NCBI GenBank assembly: GCA_947624195.1
Contig: CANQJH010000008.1
Coordinates: 1-59,485 of the forward strand
Direction of reading: 5' to 3'
Length of the DNA: 59,485 bases
Source: an uncultured Clostridia bacterium
Lineage (GTDB): Bacteria > Bacillota > Clostridia > TANB77 > CAG-508
The notes below the pieces were generated by a model. The model was given only the letters and a program-made list of their open reading frames with translations. It did no database searches and was not told where the DNA came from. Below are positions 46,854 through 56,200 of the stretch, piece after piece. Both the position numbers and the translations under genes were made by a program. Positions within the stretch are counted from its first letter, which is position 1. Every line of letters starts with the position of its first letter.

Positions 46854-47125
46854 TCATCTAAATCAGTATATCCTTTGCTTAATCCTATTTCCTTTTCTGC
46901 ATCTTCAATAGCTTTCATAGTTTCAGCATTTAATTTTGGTTCTTTTACTTTTTCGTAAAGTTCTTTTGAAACTGAATTATTATCATCTTCTTTTATTTTG
47001 TTAAATCCACCTTCTATCATATAAAAATCTAGTTTCCCAACTTTGCACATATCTTTTACTTTCTTTGGACTTAATCCACTTCTTTTTGCATATTCTTCAG
47101 CTGAAATATATTTAGGTACTGACAT
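46820..47125 (-). CDS. RelB/DinJ-like antitoxin with HTH-like N terminus, orphaned
   Basis: About 101 residues from ATG 47125 (GAGATGAGA upstream; the longer frame to 47203 lacks a site). The N-terminal half has a helix-turn-helix look ('SAEEYAKRSGLSPKKVKDMC', then 'KVGKLDFYMIEGGF', as in MerR/excisionase-type domains) and the C-terminal half matches the toxin-neutralising end of RelB-type antitoxins ('YTDLDEMWKDLE'). Its partner toxin survives only as a fragment directly downstream, so the protein is either a leftover or has been kept as a regulator or anti-toxin for other toxins. Confidence 0.6.
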   Translation of the reverse strand: MSVPKYISAEEYAKRSGLSPKKVKDMCKVGKLDFYMIEGGFNKIKEDDNNSVSKELYEKVKEPKLNAETMKAIEDAEKEIGLSKGYTDLDEMWKDLEKENC

Positions 47126-47201
47126 ATTCTCATCTCTTATTGTTTTTTTGTAAAAAATGTTATATAATTTACCTATCTTATTATGAAAGGTAGTGATTAT
47201 C

Positions 47202-47417
47202 ATGGATTTTGAAGATTTTGTAAAATCTTTATTAGTAGATTCTAAAGAAGAATATAAAAAATTATTTTCAAAAGAAAGTGAACGAGCTCCATTACTTGCA
47301 AAAGTTCGTTCTGTAGTACCATTAACTTTTGATTATTCTTTAAATTATTCTTTAGAAATTATTAAGAAGTATCACAATTGGTTACTTGATAACTATAACA
47401 TTACACCCAAAAAATAA
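47202..47417 (+). CDS. Small unrecognised protein of element A
   Basis: A 71-residue acidic protein beginning 'MDFEDFVKSLLVDSKEEYKK' with a C-terminal 'YHNWLLDNYNI'. No family recognised. GAAAGG lies 11 nt before the ATG at 47202; a GTG at 47193 is too close to that site. It is divergent from the antitoxin gene and ends at a strong terminator. Confidence 0.55.
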   Translation: MDFEDFVKSLLVDSKEEYKKLFSKESERAPLLAKVRSVVPLTFDYSLNYSLEIIKKYHNWLLDNYNITPKK

Positions 47418-47441
47418 TAATTTTCAAATAGAATTTTAGTG

Positions 47442-47478
47442 GTCAATAGATATTTTATCTGTTGACTTCTTTTTTTTT
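47442..47478 (+). terminator. Intrinsic terminator of the small plus-strand gene
   Basis: Arms GTCAATAGAT and near-complement, followed by a run of nine or more T. Confidence 0.8.
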
Positions 47479-47620
47479 GCTCTAGCTTTTATGTTTTTGG
47501 TCTTGTTGCTTCGTTTATATCTTCATTCTTTTATAAAATTTTATATTTAAACTTTTCATTACACTATATATGGCTAATATTGTTCTTGTATATACTTTTT
47601 CTCTCTTTAATTTCATTCAC

Positions 47621-47655
47621 AAATAGAACCCCTAGCTTGGCTAGAGGTTCTATTT
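47621..47655 (-). terminator. Terminator-like hairpin at the right end of element A
   Basis: Sixteen-base arms (AAATAGAACCCCTAGC with one mismatch), a 3-nt loop and T tracts. A second hairpin (CAAGGAA/TTCCTTG) lies at 665-685 of the same kilobase (47,665-47,685). This is the arrangement expected downstream of an intact tRNA gene. The rest of the 47,418-47,692 gap shows no gene. Confidence 0.65.
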
Positions 47656-47692
47656 AACTAAAACCAAGGAACTTGCAATTCCTTGATAAATG

Positions 47693-47736
47693 TGGTTGCG
47701 GAGGATGGACTCGAACCATCGACCTTTGGTTATGAG
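47693..47736 (-). other. Displaced 3' half of a tRNA-Met-type gene (attachment site 2)
   Basis: Same layout as at 42,167: anticodon loop CTCATAA, paired T arm (GATGG TTCGAGT CCATC), acceptor strand CTCCGCA, A and CCA, with no 5' half. The T stem and acceptor differ from site 1 yet remain paired, so the two halves come from different tRNA versions, as expected if element A brought its own copy. Confidence 0.85.
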
Positions 47737-48225
47737 CAAATCTCTGGAAGTATTGGTTTACATGGCTTTTGTCGGTTTTTGTTGGTATATTTGGTGTGCA
47801 CAGTTTTTTAACTTTGTAAATTTATGTGATTTGGAGTTCATTTTGGTAATCTTTGTGCCCAAATTGATCCCAATTATGGCTATGATATTTATTGTATCTT
47901 AGCACATAGTAAAAAATAAATTTATGGTAATAAGTATGAATAATTTTAGAGAAGTAAATGATAATGATATATTAAGTGATTGGATTTCTATTAGAGAGCA
48001 AGAATTAATTGGAGTTCTCAATTCTAATGATGAAAAGCATTCTCTTTATTATGATGAACTCTTTGATAAAATTTTAAATAGTATTCCTAAAAGGAATCGT
48101 CAATATGTACAAAAACAATTGGATGAAATAGATAATAATTTTACAGATTATCTTGTTTATTGGACTGAAAAATATTATAGAAATGGCTTTGTAGATGGAG
48201 TACAAATAATTATTGGATGCTTTGA
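47729..48225 (+). repeat. Element-end direct repeat, copy 2
   Basis: Matches 42,205-42,707. Relative to copy 1 the ribosome site of the small gene has lost 6 bases, including GGAGG. Confidence 0.9.
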
Positions 48226-48232
48226 AGAGTAA
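47936..48232 (+). CDS. Small acidic protein of the element end, copy 2
   Basis: Encodes the same protein as the gene at 42,418, identical at nucleotide level up to the last codons (ending EE instead of DK). The ATG at 47936 lacks the GGAGGT site of copy 1 because of a 6-base deletion; an in-frame ATG at 47924 also has none. It may be poorly translated. Confidence 0.65.
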   Translation: MNNFREVNDNDILSDWISIREQELIGVLNSNDEKHSLYYDELFDKILNSIPKRNRQYVQKQLDEIDNNFTDYLVYWTEKYYRNGFVDGVQIIIGCFEE

Positions 48233-48239
48233 TTAAAAA

Positions 48240-48278
48240 AGAAGTAGGAATTAATGATTTTAATTAACTCCTACTTCT
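48240..48278. terminator. Bidirectional terminator between small gene and OLD nuclease gene
   Basis: Arms AGAAGTAGGA and TCCTACTTCT with further AT pairing inside and A/T tracts outside, between convergent genes. Confidence 0.75.
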
Positions 48279-48282
48279 ATAA

Positions 48283-50115
48283 TTATTCAAATAATTTGTT
48301 AAACAATTCTTTCCATTTATTAATTATATCTTCATTTTCATTCCTATCTTTAGATATATATCTCTTTGCAATTCTTACTTTCCATCCTTCTGGTAAAATA
48401 ATTTCATTTGCATTTGCATAATCTTCAATTTGTTCAACTATGCTTTTGTTATTAATTTTATCAATTGTAAAATCCTCTACATCTGAATGAAATTCTCTAT
48501 TAATAATATCTTCTATTATATTTTCATCCATAATATCTTCTATTTCAGAGTTGTTAATTTTTCTATGTATAAAATCTTCAACTGATACTAACTTCTCTTT
48601 GCTATCTTTATATAATACATTTTCTAATGATTTTTTCTTCTCTTTTCCGGCAACATCAGAGTCAAGTAATACTATTGGTAATTCCTCTTCTTTGCCTGTT
48701 ATTATAGCCACAACTGGTTTAATATTTTTCGTTCCATCAACTGGCATAAATACAAGTTCTTCTTTAAAATTTATATCTTTTTGTTTCATTAACTGTCTTT
48801 TTATATATGTTAAATATATTTGATCAGATACTCCTTCAACAATTATAGGTTTAGTTCCAATCAACATTGTGTCAGAGATAGTAATACCAATTGCAGAATT
48901 AATTGGATAAATTGATTTTTGAGCTACTTTTTTCTTAATTTTCAAATTGTCTGATATATTAGTTATTCCGTTTTCATCAGCATATACAACTTTAGTTCTG
49001 GTTATATTCATTGGATCTACTAAGAATGGCGAATGTGTTGTATATAGTAATTGATTCTTTTCTGATAATGAATTAAAAAAACTTGCAAGATCTTTCTGTG
49101 CCATTGGATGTAATGTATGTCCAGGTTCATCTAATAATATAATTGAATTACTATGCTCTCCCGCATTTTCTGTAACAAATACAAGATAGAAACTAAAAAA
49201 CCATTGTAAACCACTACTTCTATTCTCTAATTCAATATTCTCCGGTCTAACACCATCACTAACCCATATTCTAAAATAGTCTCCATCAGCAGAAAATTTA
49301 AAAATATAATTTCCTTGTTTCCACCATTCCTTAAAACTTCTTGTCATATTAGATGAAGCTGAATCTAACATAATTTCTCTTTCTTTTTTATTTTTTGACT
49401 CATTATTTATTATATCTTCTGTTTTAGATTGTTGTGATTCTTTCCCCAAATCTAGAATCTCTTTAGGGCTTAACTTAACAAAATCGAATAATACTTTTAA
49501 AGTTTTCGCCTTATTTTTAGCTTTATCAGATAGACTATCATATCTTCCTAAATCATTTATGATATTAGGTAAATACAATTCAGAGCTAAGATTTGCATAG
49601 GATGCGTAATAAACAAATTTTGGAATCTCTTCAATTATACTTTCTTTATCATTATTTATTTCTTTGTACTTTTCTTCTTTATCTAAATCTTTTTCATTGA
49701 TTATTCCATATACCTTATACTCTCCACTATAATATCTCTCAATTTTTACAAACTCAAACTCCTCTGTTTCTTCCAAATCTGGTTGTTGTTCTTCTTCTCC
49801 TGTTTCTTCATTTAAAATTGGATTTTGGTGTATTGTATATTTAATTTGATAAGGATAATCAAATTTAAATATAGCTTCTATGAATTTTTTACTACTAGCA
49901 ATATCTCTATCCTCTGTATATTTATGTCTTGGATAATCTGATATTAAATTTATTTTTGTATTCTTATCTGCTGGCTTTAGTTTCAATAATGCAGTCAATA
50001 CATTCGTTTTGCCTGATTCATTTTCTCCTACTAAACATGTAATATTGTCGGTTGTTATCCATTCACTTTCATTTATTGTTTTAAAATTTGATACTCTAAA
50101 TTTAATAAGTTTCAT
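48283..50115 (-). CDS. OLD-family ATPase with TOPRIM nuclease domain
   Basis: A 610-residue protein: ABC/SMC-type ATPase with Walker A 'LVGENESGKTNVLTAL' at residue 30, a long charged insertion, signature region near 'ENRSSGLQWFFSF', Walker B 'SIILLDEPGHTLHP', the switch 'YTTHSPFLVD', then a TOPRIM domain with 'PIIVEGVSDQIYL' and 'PIVLLDSDVAGKE'. OLD proteins such as GajA cut DNA and act in phage defence. The ATG overlaps the stop of the preceding membrane coiled-coil gene (ATGA), so the two are translated together; no UvrD-like GajB helicase is present. This differs from Gabija and from single-gene OLD. Confidence 0.9.
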   Translation of the reverse strand: MKLIKFRVSNFKTINESEWITTDNITCLVGENESGKTNVLTALLKLKPADKNTKINLISDYPRHKYTEDRDIASSKKFIEAIFKFDYPYQIKYTIHQNPILNEETGEEEQQPDLEETEEFEFVKIERYYSGEYKVYGIINEKDLDKEEKYKEINNDKESIIEEIPKFVYYASYANLSSELYLPNIINDLGRYDSLSDKAKNKAKTLKVLFDFVKLSPKEILDLGKESQQSKTEDIINNESKNKKEREIMLDSASSNMTRSFKEWWKQGNYIFKFSADGDYFRIWVSDGVRPENIELENRSSGLQWFFSFYLVFVTENAGEHSNSIILLDEPGHTLHPMAQKDLASFFNSLSEKNQLLYTTHSPFLVDPMNITRTKVVYADENGITNISDNLKIKKKVAQKSIYPINSAIGITISDTMLIGTKPIIVEGVSDQIYLTYIKRQLMKQKDINFKEELVFMPVDGTKNIKPVVAIITGKEEELPIVLLDSDVAGKEKKKSLENVLYKDSKEKLVSVEDFIHRKINNSEIEDIMDENIIEDIINREFHSDVEDFTIDKINNKSIVEQIEDYANANEIILPEGWKVRIAKRYISKDRNENEDIINKWKELFNKLFE

Positions 50116-50540
50116 CGTTTTTTTCCTCCTTCTATTTTTGATTTATCAAATGCTTCCTTTATTGCATTGTCTAACTGTTCTTGTATACTTTCTCTGTTAA
50201 ATATACTTCCCAGAATTTGATTAGTTGCAGTATTTAATGACTCGTTATTTGCAATCTCTGTCGTTTTTTTTATCTCATTCTCATTTTCTTGTTTTAATAA
50301 TTCTAATTTATATTTTTGTTCAATTTCTTTTAGTTCAAGTTCTTTTAGTTCAAGTTCTAATTTATGTCTTTCTTTCATCGCCTCAATGTCAATCTTATGT
50401 TGATTCATTAATCTTTCCATATCAGCTGAATTTTTTATTTTTAATACCTCAATATCCTTTTTATTTCCACTCCTTGCAACTAGATATGTTACAATGCCAC
50501 TTATAACTGCTGTTATAACTGAAAAAATATATGTTTCCAT
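50112..50540 (-). CDS. Membrane-anchored coiled-coil partner of the OLD nuclease
   Basis: About 142 residues: an N-terminal membrane helix ('YIFSVITAVISGIVTYLVA'), then a continuous charged coiled coil (residues 30-95, with 'HKLELELKELELKEIEQKYK') and a short C-terminal helical tail. The N-terminal anchor puts the coil in the cytoplasm. The stop overlaps the OLD start by 4 bases. I do not recognise a named family. It may tether or gate the nuclease at the membrane or sense envelope damage. ATG 50540 has AGAGG upstream. Confidence 0.75.
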   Translation of the reverse strand: METYIFSVITAVISGIVTYLVARSGNKKDIEVLKIKNSADMERLMNQHKIDIEAMKERHKLELELKELELKEIEQKYKLELLKQENENEIKKTTEIANNESLNTATNQILGSIFNRESIQEQLDNAIKEAFDKSKIEGGKKR

Positions 50541-50675
50541 TTTTATCACCTCTTTTTATACTATATACTTTTATATTAAGAAAATTTGTCGAAATCTGTA
50601 GCTTATTATCAAAAAAGCAAAATAATTCTGTAATTACATAAAATTACTCTCATACTTTGCTTTTCTTTTGTGACC

Positions 50676-51317
50676 TTATTCTAAATATTCTTTTAATCCA
50701 TCAATTAACTTATACACTCTAGTCATTGGATTTCGTTGTGATGCTTGTCCATCTTTATTTAATTCTTCCATATATTCACAATTTTTTATTGCTGTATGTA
50801 ACCTTCCTTCACTTGTAATCTTATTAAATATATTTATATCATTTTTAGTATAATTGCCTAAACCTTTTTTCTGAAATTCCTTGCTAAGTTCTTGTAAAAC
50901 ATTATCTTTAGAAATATATCTGTTTACTTTCTTAAAATGTGCTAATAACCAAAGTTCAAAATTAGGATTAGACCAAGCTACATTATAGTCGCAATTGTCT
51001 ATTGCTAAATCAAATTGTTTATCGTTATAATCATCCTTATCAAAAACTACCCAAACTTGTCCATATACTTTGTTGGCTTGATTAACCTTTCTTTGAGTAT
51101 ATTTCACTAAAGATATTGTATTCATTCCTGTACCCTTTATATCTATATTTGGAATTAATACATCTACTTTACTACCATATTTTTCATTAATTTTTCTTTT
51201 TAAACCATTAAAATAATTAGGTTCTGTTTTCTCTCCTTCACATATTATTAAGTAATTGGCAGGTGCTTGCCTTTTACTTTTTAACGTATCTTTTCTTGAA
51301 ATATTGCTATTTCTCAT
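50676..51317 (-). CDS. RloB-type TOPRIM protein (AbiLii-like)
   Basis: A 213-residue RloB-family protein: 'YLIICEGEKTEPNYF' provides the TOPRIM glutamate, 'VWVVFDKDDYND' the acidic pair, and 'SNPNFELWLLAHF' the family signature. RloB and RloA form the two-gene AbiL-type abortive infection unit and also occur within type I restriction loci. Its ATG lies inside the end of the RloA gene (11-base overlap). The nuclease target is not known. A weak hairpin (AAAAGCAAA/TTTGCTTTT) lies behind the stop. Confidence 0.88.
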   Translation of the reverse strand: MRNSNISRKDTLKSKRQAPANYLIICEGEKTEPNYFNGLKRKINEKYGSKVDVLIPNIDIKGTGMNTISLVKYTQRKVNQANKVYGQVWVVFDKDDYNDKQFDLAIDNCDYNVAWSNPNFELWLLAHFKKVNRYISKDNVLQELSKEFQKKGLGNYTKNDINIFNKITSEGRLHTAIKNCEYMEELNKDGQASQRNPMTRVYKLIDGLKEYLE

Positions 51318-52539
51318 AGTTTATACCAAATTCCTCCAATACTGGAATAGCACCATATCTTCCAGTTAAATAGTCCTTATTGTATGTCGCATCATTTCTT
51401 ACTTTTTTACCAGAATTTTTATCATCTTCTAATACATAATCAGATAATGCATATATTTCTGAAATACCATCTTTATCTTTTTCTGCAAACCATATTTCAT
51501 CTCTTCTAAATGTTTCTTTATTTAGGTTAACTGTATCATGTGTTGAATATATTAACTGTCCATTACCTTTATTCGTATCACTGTTATGAAATAGATTAAT
51601 AATATATCTTGTTAACAATGGATGTAGTTTAGCATCTAGTTCATCAACAAATAATACCATTCCATTTTTTAACGAATCCATAAAAAAATCGAATAGATGA
51701 AACATTTTTCTTGTACCATTAGACTCCAAATCAAATGGTAATGCTACTTGTTTTCCATCTTCTCCTTTATGAATAATTTTAAGATCTATAACACCATTAT
51801 TATTTTTAACTGCTTCTATTGAATTTGGTGTTAATTTTATTCCTACTATTCCATAATCAAATGTTTTTATAAATTTCAGTAATTCTTTTTTGTAGTTTTC
51901 ATCAACTAAAATTTTTAAAGATATTCTATCATTAATAAATTTTTCAAAATCGGGATCTCCCAAATTAAGATATGTTGCATTTATAAACCATTCATATACA
52001 TTATTAAAATCAACATTATTTTTATCTATTTTGCTATATATATTTAAAAATAATGTCTTTTCATCTATATTAATTAATTCTGATATTTTATTAGCTTTCA
52101 TCGTCACATTATTATTTTCTCTTTCAAAAATAGAATAGAATTTATTAATTCTTTTTTCATATAACCATTCCGAAATAATTTTGTCCTTTGCCACTTCAAA
52201 ACCATATTTATATATCTTATTATTTTTGGCGAGTATTTCTACTTCTAAGCCAATTGGTTCATCATTTATCATAAAACTATAAATATTCTCTTCATCTATT
52301 GGAGAATTCTTTTTTGAATCATCACTTACTAAGATTCTTCTTTTCATATATCCAAATGCTTGTAATACATTTGTTTTACCACTAGCATTTGCACCATAAA
52401 TTGCAGATACTTTTAAATAATCACCATTATCAGTTTTGGTTACATTGTATTCATGCTCTTTTAAAGATGTTGCTTCCATATCTAAACAATTTTCATTTTT
52501 AAAAGACTTGAAATTTTTAAAACTAAATCTTATTAACAT
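51307..52539 (-). CDS. RloA-type AAA ATPase (AbiLi-like)
   Basis: A 410-residue ABC/SMC-like ATPase. The N terminus 'MLIRFSFKNFKSFKNE' and Walker A 'YGANASGKTNVLQAF' (near residue 50), Walker B 'GMVLFVDELDAKLHP' and the switch 'IYSTHDTVNL' are intact. With RloB downstream it forms an AbiL-like pair in which the ATPase probably senses infection and activates the TOPRIM partner. AAAGGAGG precedes the ATG. Confidence 0.9.
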   Translation of the reverse strand: MLIRFSFKNFKSFKNENCLDMEATSLKEHEYNVTKTDNGDYLKVSAIYGANASGKTNVLQAFGYMKRRILVSDDSKKNSPIDEENIYSFMINDEPIGLEVEILAKNNKIYKYGFEVAKDKIISEWLYEKRINKFYSIFERENNNVTMKANKISELINIDEKTLFLNIYSKIDKNNVDFNNVYEWFINATYLNLGDPDFEKFINDRISLKILVDENYKKELLKFIKTFDYGIVGIKLTPNSIEAVKNNNGVIDLKIIHKGEDGKQVALPFDLESNGTRKMFHLFDFFMDSLKNGMVLFVDELDAKLHPLLTRYIINLFHNSDTNKGNGQLIYSTHDTVNLNKETFRRDEIWFAEKDKDGISEIYALSDYVLEDDKNSGKKVRNDATYNKDYLTGRYGAIPVLEEFGINYEK

Positions 52540-52564
52540 TTTAAAATCCTCCTTTACTTTATAT

Positions 52565-52593
52565 ATTATATGCTAAAATCAAAAAAATATCAA
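52565..52593 (-). promoter_or_regulatory. Promoter of rloA-rloB
   Basis: TTGATA and TATAAT with 17-nt spacing on the minus strand. The -35 element lies inside the 3' arm of the upstream terminator. Confidence 0.65.
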
Positions 52594-52633
52594 CATTTTT
52601 GAGAAAAAATCTCAAAAATGTTGATATTTTTTT
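52581..52633. terminator. Strong bidirectional terminator upstream of rloA
   Basis: About 24-base arms (including ATATCAACATTTTTGAGA) with a 5-nt loop and T tracts on both strands. It isolates rloAB from the genes upstream. Confidence 0.9.
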
Positions 52634-52662
52634 TAATAATAACATAATCTATGCATTCGCTA

Positions 52663-52935
52663 TTAGTTAGGTATAGTTTTATTCTTAATTTTAGTTAACT
52701 TATTTGTTCTATTATTTTCCAATTCTTCATATTTCTTTTTATAGTTTTTCTCATTACTTGCTAATACTTCTGTGCCATCATTAAAAGTAATTAGGATTTT
52801 ACTAAAATCTTTGCCCCCAAAATGTAAATAATCTTTACCTCCATCTATATAACATGATTCACATTTACATGATACTAAATCATGCACACTTTTTGATTCA
52901 ATTATATCTCCACAAATTAAACATTTTATTTTCAT
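52663..52935 (-). CDS. Small zinc-ribbon-like protein
   Basis: A 90-residue protein with 'KCLICGDIIESK' and 'VSCKCESCYIDGG' giving two Cys pairs, and 'DYLHFGGKDFSKILITF' after them. It matches a widespread small-protein pattern often annotated as a domain of unknown function in Firmicute islands. The Lys/Asn-rich tail is variable. Possible role as an adaptor or regulator of the neighbouring defence genes; not shown. Confidence 0.65.
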   Translation of the reverse strand: MKIKCLICGDIIESKSVHDLVSCKCESCYIDGGKDYLHFGGKDFSKILITFNDGTEVLASNEKNYKKKYEELENNRTNKLTKIKNKTIPN

Positions 52936-53050
52936 ATAACCATCCTTTATATGTATTTTTTGAATATATCTCTTAATATAAATCCGATACCTATAATTTT
53001 GTTCATTAATTTATTATAGTACTATTTATATAGAAATTTAATTCCTTCAT

Positions 53051-53248
53051 TTAACATTTTCTTAAATCAGATTTATCATAAGTTTCTATAATTTCTTTAT
53101 CGTCTTCTGTCATATAGGAAATCATACAAGTATTAGAATCAACACTAACAACTACACCTTCTATCTCTGCATAAATTACCTCAACTCGATCTCCAACGTC
53201 AAAGTTTTCATTATTATTTTCACTAAATAAATTATCTAAAAATCCCAT
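53051..53248 (-). CDS. Small beta-barrel-like protein at the end of the restriction operon
   Basis: A 65-residue acidic protein ('NFDVGDRVEVIYAEIEGVVV') whose pattern suggests an SH3/KOW-like barrel after an N-terminal amphipathic helix ('MGFLDNLFSENN'). It follows the large GIY-YIG-helicase gene by 18 bases, with GGAG upstream, so it is probably co-transcribed. Function unknown. Confidence 0.6.
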   Translation of the reverse strand: MGFLDNLFSENNNENFDVGDRVEVIYAEIEGVVVSVDSNTCMISYMTEDDKEIIETYDKSDLRKC

Positions 53249-53266
53249 ATTTTTCTCCTATTTAAT

Positions 53267-56200
53267 TTAATTATTAAAGATTCTATCTAAATCTTGTTCT
53301 AATGTTCCTGCTTGAGATGATGGTAATGTATCAAATAATTTAAAATGTTTTGAGCTTATCTTTATATCTTTATTTTTGCTAAATCCTAATATGTAATGAG
53401 TTGCTATCATATAAATAATCTTTGTTGGTGCACATCCATATACTTGATTTTCAAAAATATGCTTTAATCTTTCATCCTTGTTTGGATATAACTCAATCAT
53501 TTTTTTACTACGATATAATCTCTTCACAATTTCTGTAATATATAATCCTGATTTCATATATAAATCAATAAATGTAGCATTAGGATCATCAAAGCAATTT
53601 GGATTTTCTTCTTCTAAGTAATCTACCATTTGCTTAACTACTTTTTTAGGTGTATATATTTGATTTGTTCTTTGTGGTGGAATATAGTCAAATATATCTT
53701 CTTTAGCATCTTCTTCAAAATAATTCGCAAGTTCATCCCTCTTTTTTAAAAATTCTTTTACAGAATCATTAAATACAATCGGTTCAAACAAATTGCCCTC
53801 AAAATGCTTCATTTTATTTTCATCTTCTGGGTCAGGATACTCCCCTCCATCTCTTAAGAATTTGAAATCTTCTACTGTAATTCCTGTTACCTCTAAGAAT
53901 ACATCTGCCGGAATTATTTTATCAAAATTTTCAAGTGTTGTTTCATCAGTTCCATATCCCATAAGGAATGATGGTATAGTTCTAGAAAATCCTCTTAAAT
54001 GATTTCTTACTTGCTCTTCTATTCCCTCTTTTTCTTTTCTTTTTATATCTTTTTCAGTTACTTCTACTGCAGTTTTTTCGCCATTTTCTGTAATTGTATG
54101 AATTGCATTTAAAATATTTTTTTCAAACTCTTTATTATTTTGTTTTTGTTTTTCATCATAATCATAATTTATTTTTTCTATTTCATTGTATCGTTCTTCT
54201 TCTTCAGCAATTTTAATTGCATTTTCTCTATCTGATTCAATAATATTTCTATTGATACTATATTCTCCAAAATGCCTTTCTATTTCTCTATCTGCTTCTC
54301 TATTTATTGTTCTAGTTATTTCATTTTGTGCAGATTTTGACATATCATTTCCATAACTTTCTTTTGCAGTATTAACTATTTCATCTGTATTAGAATGAAT
54401 TATTTCCTTTAATTGCTTTAATGTGTCTTCTTTTGGATTATTATTTAGTTCATTATTAGATATAACTGAATATATACTTTCTTCGGTATCAGCATATATT
54501 TTTTCTCCAAATATTTCATTTGCTGTTCCAATTATATTACTATCCGGAATATCAACTTCTCCATTATCGTTAATATTAAGTTCATCTTTAGTTTTTTCAT
54601 TAACTAATGTTTGTTCCTTAACAGGTTCAAGTTTATCAATAATATTCTTTACCACTGATGGTGCTGAAAATATACCACTAATATTTTGAAATAAAAAGTT
54701 GCTCATAAATCCTCGTTTTACAACTTCTTTTGCATGGATGGCTCTAGGTATTGAAAGTACTTTTTCAGCATCAAGTTCAATCATCTCTCCATTTTCATCT
54801 TCTCCATAAACAGGAAAGAAATTAAGTAACTCTCTTATATGCTTTTTTCTAGTTTCAGTATCTCCTTTACCATTAACTGTGTCCTCGCTTAATCCATTTG
54901 CAAATTGTTCAAATATATCTAGTGTTCTAGCTGGATCAAAATCAAAAACATATGCATTTTCTTTTCTATATGGCTCTCCATCAACATTAAATAAACATGG
55001 ATTTTGTGCTCTAAATGCTGCCTGCATATATAGTGCTGGGCTTTGCATATTAGATAGCATTATTACACCTGTCCATTCAGGAATTGTAATTCCTGTTGTC
55101 AATTGACCTACTGAAATAGTAATTGTTTTAGGATTATTTGCTATAGCTTTAACAACTTTATCATATGATTTTTTTATTGTTTTATCCATTGTTATATCAT
55201 TTATTTCTTCATCATTGTCATTTATTTCTCCATCTCCTGCTGCAAGAACTATTTCATATTCTTTAAATAATTTATGTGCTTTTAATTTTCTTGCCAATGC
55301 TTTTGCACTTGAAACATACTTTAGTATCCATAAAGTATGTTTTAGTTCATTTCTTAATTCTTCTGTAGAAAAAGGAAATTTAGTCTGAGTTGTTAAAGCA
55401 TCTAAAAAATTATCTACATCTTTATCATGTATAAAATTTCCACTCTCATTTGTCATAAAAAACTCATTTAAATCAAATGCATAAGCTTCGTTATCTCCAT
55501 CATCATCAAAATCTTCTCCCTGAACTACTTTTTCGAGTACAATATCTGACATTTTATATGTTAATAGATTTAATTTAGGAAGATTCTCATATGGATTTTC
55601 GTATTCACTTTCATTATTCCAATCTCTTTTTGCCTGTTGTTCATCTGCATAAGTCCAATTACAGATAGCATCCCTTTCAAATTTATTATTAGCTAAAGCC
55701 TTAAATGGTGTACCTGATAAATGAAGTGTATACTTACGATGAATATGGTCAAATGCCACATCAGTTTTATATGTGTCGACTCCTTCATGAGCTTCATCTA
55801 TAATTAAGATATCCCATTCAAGATTTGCTACTTCTTCTAGTTTGTCATATTCTCCTCCAAAAAATTTTGACCCCTTTAAATCTTGTAAAGAAACAAATTC
55901 TATACATCCCTTATGTTCTTTATCATTTACATGATTTCGATATTCTTCTCTTGACAAAACATATTTTTTATTTTTTAAACTATCTGTACTACTAACAAAA
56001 TAATATCCTGATTTCGTTCCTAGAAATTTCTCATAATCTTGATACCATGAATTTGCTATAGCAGGTCTATTAGTTACAATTAAAATTTTTTCAGCATTAA
56101 GTGCTTTACATAAATCATATGTTGTCAATGTTTTACCAAAACGTGGTTTAGCATTCCATAGAACTTCTGGACTGTTTTCCTTGTTTTTATCAAAGTAATT

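Larger units (their letters stand above)
42167..47692. mobile_element. Integrative element A (tandem, integrase not present)
   Basis: The segment is bounded by two displaced tRNA 3' halves in the same orientation. It carries the end repeat, the 98-codon gene, the TOTE-type primase-helicase, an AAA ATPase, a decayed toxin-antitoxin pair and a small plus-strand gene. No integrase or excisionase is seen, so it may be a satellite-type island mobilised by another recombinase, or one that has lost its integrase. Confidence 0.6.

Noticed and set aside
48283-50540. Gabija system
   Set aside because: Only an OLD/GajA-like protein is present; the UvrD-like GajB helicase is missing and the partner is a membrane coiled-coil protein.
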